DNA of 64,000 bases, from positions 4,216,001 to 4,280,000 of the forward strand of contig OY751485.1 in the NCBI GenBank assembly GCA_963565915.1, given 5' to 3'. The DNA comes from Entoloma clypeatum. Its lineage: Eukaryota; Basidiomycota; Agaricomycetes; Agaricales; Entolomataceae. The notes under the pieces are model-generated. The model was not told where the DNA came from and made no database searches. It saw only the letters and a program-made list of their open reading frames with translations. The translations under genes were made by a program, and so were the position numbers. This document shows, piece by piece, positions 57,184-64,000 of this stretch (its first letter is position 1; the number at the start of each line of letters is the position of its first letter).

Positions 57184-58003
57184 TCACCTAGTGTTCCCAC
57201 ATACCCAGCCTAATCAGGCTGGGACGACACCGTGTGTGGCCCTGCCTGATTAGGCTCTTTCCTGTTAAATCCCAACACCAGCAATATCCCCGTCGCGAAA
57301 TCGGATATCTTCACCCAAGTCCACTGAGACATCCTTGTGCGTCCTCGGCACACGCCGAGAACCCATCAAACTCCCATCAGCAACGATCAGCAACATTCAG
57401 GGCCCATCGGCCCACATCCGCCATGTCGTTCACAACGCCGAGCAACGTCCAGGCGCGCTCCCATGCCCCTGCCACAAGCCCCTCCCACCCACACCCTCCC
57501 CCTTGTATATACATCTGTACTATCATGTAAACTTGTTCTAAAGTATAGTATAATATACTAAGCCTGATTTACAACCAATGCCCTGAGGTAGAGATCATTA
57601 AAAAGGCTAAAAAAGCGGTCAGGAAGTGAGGAATGAGGAGGAGCACATACCTCTCCTTGGGAACTACCCTTCCCATTCCAAAGGGTTACCTTTATGTTCA
57701 TTCTAGAGTATATCAAGGTATGGGGGAAGGTATATGGGCACCCCAGCAAGGGTATAACATGGTGAAAAGACCGAAAATGTATGTACTCACCTTGGATACA
57801 GATCATCATCTTAAGCCCACAAATTGGTCAGGGCACCTATATAGGGCTATTCTATAGTGTAAATAGGTCTCCAAGTGTCGGTATTACAAGGTGTTCAATG
57901 ACTAGATCAGGTAGGAAAGTGTAGAAGATGACCCTTGCTGCATCAGCATTTGGACACATTCTGCTTATGCGGCTTATAGCGGCTTGTGCAAGCTGCTCAA
58001 GCT
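57184..58003. other. Non-coding, repeat-like stretch
   Basis: About 820 bp without a supportable gene. A strong hairpin CCCAGCCT-AATC-AGGCTGGG lies at about 57206-57225, and GCCTGATTAGGC recurs at about 57242-57253. A TATATACAT box lies near 57513. It may include a degraded solo LTR, but I cannot define ends. Confidence 0.4.
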
Positions 58004-58312
58004 TGTTGAAACTTTTCCATCACGTAGATTAGATTAGATTAGATTACATCACGTGACCTTTACACATCTTCGATTACATACTTGTTTGGTTGGTACAAAC
58101 AGTAGTATGGTATATAAGACCAGGAAACTGTCAATATCAACAAGTTGTCTCTTGACTCTTAACCAGCTCCATCGCTCTTACCAGCCTCAACCGCTCTCAC
58201 CAGCCTCACCCTTCCCAACCAAGTAAGTGACTAGAACGGTAGAGTAGATTACTTCCACTGTAGCTGTGTTGCTCAGTACATCTGTGGCTAGCGCCCAGGT
58301 GGAACTTCAACA
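58004..58312 (+). repeat. 5' LTR of the copia element
   Basis: 309 bp bounded by perfect 7-bp inverted ends TGTTGAA...TTCAACA. It contains a run of ATTAG units at about 58025-58046, a CACGTG palindrome, and a TATATAAG box near 58112. The end is fixed by the primer site that follows directly. The partner LTR is outside the window, so the call rests on ends and position. Confidence 0.78.
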
Positions 58313-58324
58313 GGTTATGGGCCC
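58313..58324 (+). other. Primer binding site of the copia element (half-tRNA-iMet type)
   Basis: GGTTATGGGCCC abuts the LTR. It is complementary to the anticodon stem-loop of eukaryotic initiator tRNA-Met (GGGCCCAUAACC), not to a tRNA 3' end. Drosophila copia and yeast Ty5 are known to prime from such a cleaved half-tRNA. Confidence 0.77.
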
Positions 58325-58675
58325 CGGATAGCAGAGGGACTTGGGAACGCTGGCAACAGCGAGTACCTGCCCACTCTACCCTGGTTGGCAAAGAACCGAT
58401 TGAGAGATCTAGGTTCTGAGTCTTACTTCTTCACATGAACCTGGGAACATCATTACGACAAGTACCTGTCATGAAGCGTCCCTAAGGGGATTGACTTAGT
58501 ACACATCATGTGGAAACGTTGATCGTACCTCACACACTTCTGACAAAAAGGGTTTTTCCCACAACCACTATTCCTAAAGGGAATATGTTATGAGGAATCA
58601 TTTATTTGTTTTCTCTAAAAATCAAATTCATAAAGAACATCACTGATTGGGAAAACTCCTTTTAGATTCATTAAA
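58325..58675 (+). other. Leader of the copia element
   Basis: About 350 bp between the primer site and the gag start codon, probably carrying packaging signals. No coding region recognised. Confidence 0.5.
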
Positions 58676-61600
58676 ATGTCTACCTCTCGCTCCGCCCTCG
58701 ACTCCATCGCCATCTTCGACGGCATCGACTACCAAAGTTGGGCCGAAAAAATGAAGTCGTACCTTCTCCATCAAGGAGTCTGGCGCCTCGTATCTGGCGA
58801 CATTGAGCGCCCCGACATCAAGGACTTTACGGTCACGGTCTCCACCCCTGCCGCCGCCACCTCGACATCTGTGACATCTGCGACTCAATCCCCAGTGGTC
58901 ACTATTACTGTCGACCAACCTGCCTTCCACAAAGAAAGGAAGACCTGGATCAGAGACGACGACATGGCCCTGGGTTCCATCCGCCTCAAAGTCTCCGAGG
59001 CTATCAGGAGGCACATCAAGGATGCCTCAACCTCAAAGGAAGCCTGGACGTCGTTGAAAGACGCGTATTCGAAGATCTCCCCCGCCACCATATTCGGCGA
59101 CTTCAAGGCCGCTGCCTCTTTCAAGCTGTCGGGTCGCGACCCCGTACCAGAAATTGAGCGCCTTGGGTCACTCTTCACTCGCCTCAGCGATGCGAAGTTC
59201 ATCGTGCCTGATCTGATGCAGGCTATGATCCTAGCAAGCGCCATTCCTGACGCTTGGTTGTCTCTCTCCACCGCCCTCTTTCAGGTCTACGACGCCGACG
59301 ACTTCACATGGCAGGCAGTCGCCGACAGCATCGTCTCAGAGTACAGGCGAAAGTATGCAATTGGGTCTACTCGGGCATCCAACGAGCAGGCCCGGAAAAT
59401 CTCCAGGACCAAGCGAAAGGGGCAAGACCCCAAATGGGAAAAGCAAACAGCGCCGAGTACCTCGTGGAACAATGCTGACGAGCAGCCTAACTCGACCGAC
59501 CCGAGTACCGCTTCTGAAAAGAAGAAGGGAAAGGGACGCTGGCGCAACCAGAAGAAGCGCGCCAACAACGCAGAAAACGACTCCGACCAAGCTGAGGAAA
59601 TGGTCGAGTTTATTGCACCAGCCATTGAGCAACCCCCTCGTTGTCCTGCTCCTTGTCCCCTTCCTCCTCGTCAACGTGCCCCTTGCCCTCTCCCTCCTCA
59701 TCATGCACCATCTTTCACCACTGTAACGGGCCACGGGAAAACTATGAGTACCGTGCAGCCTGAATCGGAGAAAATGCAGTCACTCCTGCAACGCATGAAC
59801 CCGCCTCCTTCTCAGTACACCGGGCTTCCCTCTGGAAAGCCGTCTGTGTGGAAAAAGAACGAGAGGGTGCGAAGACTCGCCCGAGAAATCGGTGCTCAAC
59901 CCTCTGGGTCAAACCTCCGTATCTTAGATACCATCATTCCTGACATCGACGAAAGGCCGGCTAAACAGCGTCGCGTAGCCCCGTTGATAGAAGAATCACT
60001 GAAAATGATGGACATCGACCAGGAACGGATGGGGCCGGATGTATTTGAGGACGAGATAGAACTTGACGGTTCGTCAAAACCCTTTCTTAAACCTTACCAA
60101 TTGTGGAAAGCTAACAATACCTCTCAACAGACGTATGATATAATAGCCAGTACCAGTACAGAATGCGTAGATCACTTTAGCAGTGATTTACATAAAAAAT
60201 ATATTAAACATTTTGCTTCTTGTACACATTGTAAGGAAAAAGAATGCGTGCAATGGATATTAGATTCCGGCGCCTCTTTACACTTCACCTATGAGTTTAA
60301 GGACTTTGCATATTATAGACCTCTCACGGTCAAGTGATTCGTCCAAACTGCAGCTAAAGGGAAGAAACTGGAAATACTCGGAGTTGGGGCCGTTCCAGTA
60401 TGGCACACCCTAAATGGGGAAATTAAAACCCATCTTCTCAGACCGGTGTTCTACATCCCGGACATGGACACACGCCTATTGTCCCTAGGCGTCTTCCTTA
60501 ACCATGGTTACAAAGTAGACGGGACTTGTGGAGAAATTAACATCTCCAAAGGGCTGAGCAAAATCCAGTTTTCACCCCACATCCTTGGTCAAACCATTTA
60601 CTGGTTAGACACTGAAATACGCTATGACCAGATCCATGCGATCTTGAGCGAAATCACTGTTGAAACATGGCACAAGCGTCTTGGTCACCCAAATGATCAA
60701 GCACTCCGAAAGATTCACACCAGTACCAAAGGGGTACCTGAAACATTAGTACGTGAGAAATCACAGGAAAGTTGCACAGGCTGCCTCAAAGGGAAAATGC
60801 CTAATCAGTCATATCCCAATTCGATAACAAGGGCAACAAAAACCTTTGATCTGATCCATTCTGATCTCAAACAGATATCCACGGCATCATACCACAAATA
60901 TAAATATTTCCTTACATTTCTGAACGATTTTTCATCCCACGTCTGGGTCGTCTTGCTTAGAAAGAAGTCTGATGCCGTCACGGCACTGAGACAATTTCTT
61001 GCAATGATCCAGAATCAGTTCGCTGCTACCCCTAAAAAGTGGCGAGTTGATGGAGGTGGAGAGTTCGACGAATACAAGGATGTACTTGCCGGTCATGGAA
61101 TTCTGATCAACATTACGCTCCCATATCAGCATCAGCAGAATGGTAGAGCAGAAAGGATCAATCAAACTCTATGAGAAAAATCTCAGGCCTTGCGCTTCGA
61201 CGCGTGTTTACCACCTATGTGGTGGGAATTCTGTTTGGAACATGCAGCGTTCCTCTACAACAGAACCCCCATGCAGCGTCTTGAATGGAAAACCCCTTAC
61301 TCCAGGGTGACTAATGAGATTCCCGACATGTCAAGTATCAGAGTATTCAGATGCCAGGCATATGTATATATCCCAAAAGAGAAATGGAAAAACTCCCTGG
61401 AATCCAGATCACGATTGATGATTTATCTCGGATCGAAACCAGGAGTCAAAGGATACCGTTTCATGGATCCTGAAACCAATATGATCTTCATGGGTGGGAA
61501 AGCGATCTTTGATGAGAGCAAGTACCCTAGATGCCACATTGACCCTTTGCCAGAAAACCATCCAGAAATGGAAAACCCAGAACCGGCTGATGAGTTTGAG

Positions 61601-61909
61601 GATCTCATCCCCGGAAATGATGACAATGACAGTCATAACGAAACACCTCATGACCCTGTTCCTACTGGACAGGATCACCCTGAATCAGACAATGATCTGC
61701 CGCTTAGCGAGCCCGATGATGAGCCATGAGTACCCACTCCGGAACCCAAACAAGTACCAGATCGACCGATCAGGGAACGACGAGTTCGGAGAATGCCAGG
61801 TAGCATCTACGGGGAAGACACCCCTGCTTCTGATCTTGAAAAAATGGATCGAAGACGTAGATTAGGCGGTCAATCGGCATGGATGAATGATCTCCTAATG
61901 GAGGCAATC
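58676..61909 (+). pseudogene. Copia Gag-Pol polyprotein with three in-frame TGA codons, truncated
   Basis: The ATG at 58676 gives MSTSRSALDSIAIFDGIDYQ, a UBN2-type copia gag. A classical CCHC knuckle is not visible. Protease is marked by WILDSGASLHFT (about 60255-60290). Integrase has the zinc module HKRLGHPNDQAL...CTGCLKGK and acidic core residues in HSDLKQ, VDGGGEF and QNGRAERINQ. The frame is never shifted, but TGA interrupts it at 60335-60337 (between protease and integrase), 61172-61174 (end of integrase core) and 61727-61729 (linker). After the third stop the frame continues to the chromovirus insertion at 61910. Reverse transcriptase is not reached in this window. Confidence 0.88.
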
Positions 61910-61914
61910 TGTAA

Positions 61915-62320
61915 GGGCGACCTTACGATCCAAGACTCAAACTCAGATACTTGCAAGGGAGATCCGAAGTTTAGATTGAGCAGTCTGATAAGTAATACAA
62001 CACACACCTTGCAAGGGAGATCCGAAGAGAAAGTTCTAAGGATTCCCCTGCAAGCTAGCGAGATAAATAGTAAAATGAGATATGAAATAAAAGATAAAAC
62101 GAGACATAGGAATGATGAGTAATGGTCGGGAGTAGGGATGGGGGATGAATGGAAACGAGATGAATGATAGTACCTGCGATCCGACGTGCGGAGGAGCGGA
62201 GGGGCGCGGAGTCGTCGGATGTGGAGAGGTGCAGAGAGGTGAATAAGATATCAGAGGCAACAGATACGATCGGAGGGCGTCGGAGGGCGTCGGAGGGCGT
62301 TGGAGGGCATCGGAGATGGT
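61915..62320. repeat. Tandem duplication inside the LTR, copy 1 (406 bp)
   Basis: Begins GGGCGACCTTACGATCC and ends GGAGATGGT, and is repeated directly at 62321-62736. It ends in four 10-bp units of the CGGAGGGCGT type, the fourth variant. Confidence 0.92.
62271..62310. repeat. 10-bp minisatellite CGGAGGGCGT, 4 units
   Basis: Three perfect units and one variant (TGGAGGGCAT) in the first duplicated block. The matching array in copy 2 (62677-62726) has five units. Confidence 0.9.
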
Positions 62321-62736
62321 GGGCGACCTTACGATCCAAGACTCAAACTCAGATACTTGCAAGGGAGATCCGAAGTTTAGATTGAGCAGTCTGATAAGTA
62401 ATACAACACACACCTTGCAAGGGAGATCCGAAGAGAAAGTTCTAAGGATTCCCCTGCAAGCTAGCGAGATAAATAGTAAAATGAGATATGAAATAAAAGA
62501 TAAAACGAGACATAGGAATGATGAGTAATGGTCGGGAGTAGGGATGGGGGATGAATGGAAACGAGATGAATGATAGTACCTGCAATCCGACATGCGGAGG
62601 AGCGGAGGGGCGCGGAGTCGTCGGATGTGGAGAGGTGCAGAGAGGTGAATAAGATATCAGAGGCAACAGATACGATCGGAGGGCGTCGGAGGGCGTCGGA
62701 GGGCGTCGGAGGGCGTCGAAGGGCGTCAGAGATGGT
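62321..62736. repeat. Tandem duplication inside the LTR, copy 2 (416 bp)
   Basis: Near-identical to 61915-62320 but 10 bp longer, exactly one extra CGGAGGGCGT unit. A few single-base differences (for example GCGATCC versus GCAATCC) separate the copies. Confidence 0.92.
62677..62726. repeat. 10-bp minisatellite CGGAGGGCGT, 5 units
   Basis: Four perfect units and one variant (CGAAGGGCGT) in the second duplicated block. Confidence 0.9.
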
Positions 62737-62779
62737 GGAAATGAACGGAAAGGGAAAGTGCAAAGTGGTTGCCCTTACA

Positions 62780-62790
62780 TCACCCCCCCT
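62780..62790 (-). other. Polypurine tract of the nested chromovirus
   Basis: AAGGGGGGGTGA on the minus strand sits between the pol stop codon and the LTR start TGTAAGGG, the expected place for the plus-strand primer. Confidence 0.8.
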
Positions 62791-64000
62791 TCAAGGCACG
62801 GCGTCTCGACGTGTCAGGCGAAACGAGTCGAATATCGCAGCGGAGATCCGACGCGGAGCTCCCGGATGATGTCGGTAGAAGTCGCGGACTAGGCGCGGAG
62901 CGTGGACATTGTCTTCTGCTTCCCAGAAATTCTCTTTGTAGCCATATCCCTTCCATTTGACCAAGAATTGAAGCTTGCCTCGATGCAGTCGGCTGTCCAA
63001 GAGGTTTTCAACATCATACTCCAATTCTTCTCCCACTACCGTCGGAGGCGGAGGAGAGCGGACTTGGCGTCGGAAAGGGTCGTCGGGAACTAGTGAAAGT
63101 TTGACGACGTGGAATACTGGGTGAATGCGGGACATGGAAGGGGGAAGGCGAAGTTCGTAGGCATGTGTTCCGACAGGTCGGACCACTGGGAAAGGGCCTA
63201 CGTACCGATGTGCAAGTTTTTTTGTGGGTCGGGTGGTTTTGAGGTCCGATGAGTCTAAAAAGACCTTGTCCCCCGGGCGGAATGTCGGAGTGGTGCTCCG
63301 ATGCTGGTTGTAGTATCGCGCCATGTCGTCTTTTGCCTTTGTTAGTGCTGCGCGAGCCTCTTCCAGAGCGGACTTCATCCGCTCGCTGAAATCCGCTACC
63401 GCCTCGATTTCCGTCCGCTTCTCGCGAGGTTCGAATCCCATGCGCGGATGGCGGCCGGTGTCAATGTAGAACGGAGTTTGACGTGTCGATGCGTGAACAT
63501 GGTTGTTGTATGCAAATTCAGCCATCGGAAGCCATTCGTCCCAATCGTCTTGACGTTCATTGATGAATAGGCGAAGATATTGTTCCAATCCTTGATTGAC
63601 CCGCTCCGTCTGTCCGTCCGACTGCGGATGGTAGGCTGTCGAGGCAGCAATCTTAATGCCAAGTAGCCTATATAGTTCGCGCGTGAACTTGGCGACAAAC
63701 TGTGGTCCGCGGTCGGAGACAATGGCCTCCGGTAGTCCGTGGAGTTTCCAGACGTTTTGAATATAGGAGCGTGCAGTCCCGAGTGCGGAGATGTCGGAGT
63801 GCGTCGGGATGAAGTGTCCCCGCTTCCCTACTGAGTCCACTACCACCATGATAGCGTCGTAGCCGTGGGCTTCTGGTAGTTCAGTAATGAAGTCAACACT
63901 GGTTACTTGCCACCGCTCCGTGGGGACCGGTAGTGGATTGAGCTCTCCGGAGGGCGGAGTGCGTTGGACCTTGGTGCGGAGGCATGAGTCGCATGTCTTG
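62791..64000 (-). CDS. pol: Pol C-terminus (integrase, chromodomain) of the nested chromovirus, partial
   Basis: The frame is open from the right edge of the window to TGA at 62791, about 400 codons. It begins in the integrase zinc module (KTCDSCLRTKVQRTPPSGEL). Next come VTSVDFITELPEAHG, the core aspartate in IVSDRGPQF, and AYHPQSDGQTERVNQ with the catalytic Glu. The GPF/Y-like segment HRYVGPFPVVRPVG and SRIHPVFHVVKL follow. A chromodomain (QFLVKWKGYGYKENFWEAED) lies about 55 residues from the end. No stop or frameshift is seen in this part. The upstream protease and reverse transcriptase are outside the window. Confidence 0.94.
   Translation of the reverse strand, partial: KTCDSCLRTKVQRTPPSGELNPLPVPTERWQVTSVDFITELPEAHGYDAIMVVVDSVGKRGHFIPTHSDISALGTARSYIQNVWKLHGLPEAIVSDRGPQFVAKFTRELYRLLGIKIAASTAYHPQSDGQTERVNQGLEQYLRLFINERQDDWDEWLPMAEFAYNNHVHASTRQTPFYIDTGRHPRMGFEPREKRTEIEAVADFSERMKSALEEARAALTKAKDDMARYYNQHRSTTPTFRPGDKVFLDSSDLKTTRPTKKLAHRYVGPFPVVRPVGTHAYELRLPPSMSRIHPVFHVVKLSLVPDDPFRRQVRSPPPPTVVGEELEYDVENLLDSRLHRGKLQFLVKWKGYGYKENFWEAEDNVHAPRLVRDFYRHHPGAPRRISAAIFDSFRLTRRDAVP

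Larger units (their letters stand above)
58004..61909 (+). mobile_element. Ty1/copia retrotransposon, interrupted at 61910
   Basis: A copia-type element on the plus strand: LTR (58004-58312), half-tRNA primer site, leader, and a single gag-pol frame containing gag, protease and integrase. At 61910 it is cut by the LTR of a minus-strand chromovirus. Its reverse transcriptase, RNase H and 3' LTR must lie beyond the right end of the window, if they survive. Three in-frame TGA codons show it is no longer able to make its whole polyprotein from this copy. Confidence 0.87.
61910..62779 (-). repeat. 3' LTR of the nested chromovirus
   Basis: 870 bp with inverted ends TGTAAGGGCGACC (61910-61922) and GGTTGCCCTTACA (62767-62779), differing at one position. 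It is unusually long because it holds a tandem duplication (61915-62320 and 62321-62736). Confidence 0.85.
61910..64000 (-). mobile_element. Second Ty3/gypsy chromovirus, 3' part only, nested in the copia element
   Basis: On the minus strand: the integrase and chromodomain end of pol (64000-62791), a purine tract (62790-62780), and an 870-bp 3' LTR (62779-61910). The LTR ends within the copia polyprotein frame, so this element inserted into the copia element. The remainder, including the 5' LTR, lies to the right of the window. Its proteins and LTR differ clearly from the complete chromovirus at 17672-23742. Confidence 0.92.

Noticed and set aside
57184..58003. Solo LTR between the inverted repeat and the copia element
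   Set aside because: A TATA-like box and a hairpin are present, but I could find neither matching TG/CA ends nor a target duplication.
61915..62736. CRISPR-like or regulatory array
   Set aside because: The repeats are a tandem LTR duplication and a 10-bp minisatellite without unique spacers, and the host is a fungus.

Overview
The window is nuclear DNA of a filamentous basidiomycete, most likely a mushroom-forming Agaricomycete. The genes are densely packed and cut by many short introns (about 45-65 nt, GT-AG with a few GC-AG). The repertoire is fungal: KRE6/SKN1-type cell-wall protein, GH18 chitinase, polysaccharide lyase 14, SNG1/DUF3533 and an Rrn5-like factor. The mobile DNA consists of Ty3 chromoviruses and a Ty1/copia element. 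Exon chains were read by eye from conserved protein motifs and splice signals, so gene ends and internal junctions are models.

Left arm (1-17137): the 3' two-thirds or more of a giant TOM1/HUWE1-type HECT ubiquitin ligase, a zeta-crystallin-type quinone oxidoreductase, an Rrn5-like SANT plus histone-fold protein, and an intron-rich acyl-CoA synthetase. A complete 6,071-bp chromovirus follows (17672-23742). Its two 163-bp LTRs are identical, it is flanked by a perfect 5-bp target duplication, and it has an 11-nt self-priming type primer site. It may have interrupted a small host ORF.

Central block (24327-56035): RNA polymerase II subunit RPB3, an EF-hand MscS channel, a PL14 lyase, an AVT-type amino acid transporter, phosphomevalonate kinase (ERG8), ferrochelatase (HEM15) head-to-head with NAR1, a small Cys-rich protein head-to-head with a TLG2/syntaxin-16 SNARE, an SNG1-like membrane protein, a membrane RING E3, a J-like coiled-coil protein, a GTPBP1-like GTPase, a KRE6/SKN1-like protein and a membrane-anchored GH18 chitinase. 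Iron and isoprenoid/haem metabolism (ERG8, HEM15, NAR1) and cell-wall metabolism (PL14, SKN1, chitinase) each recur within short distances. They are not operons.

Right end (56132-64000): a probable intron-containing tRNA-His(GUG), a gene-poor repeat-like stretch with a 29-bp inverted repeat, then a copia element. The copia element has a 309-bp LTR, a half-tRNA-iMet type primer site, and a gag-pol frame broken by three TGA codons. It is itself interrupted at 61910 by a second, different chromovirus on the minus strand that runs off the window. The LTR of that second element carries an internal ~0.4-kb tandem duplication.

I did not find a clearly new enzymatic or defence system. The most unusual signals are the self-priming chromovirus with its ATG-less Gag extension, the nested and decayed retroelements, the near-zero-spacing divergent gene pairs, and GC-AG introns placed at codons for key motif residues.
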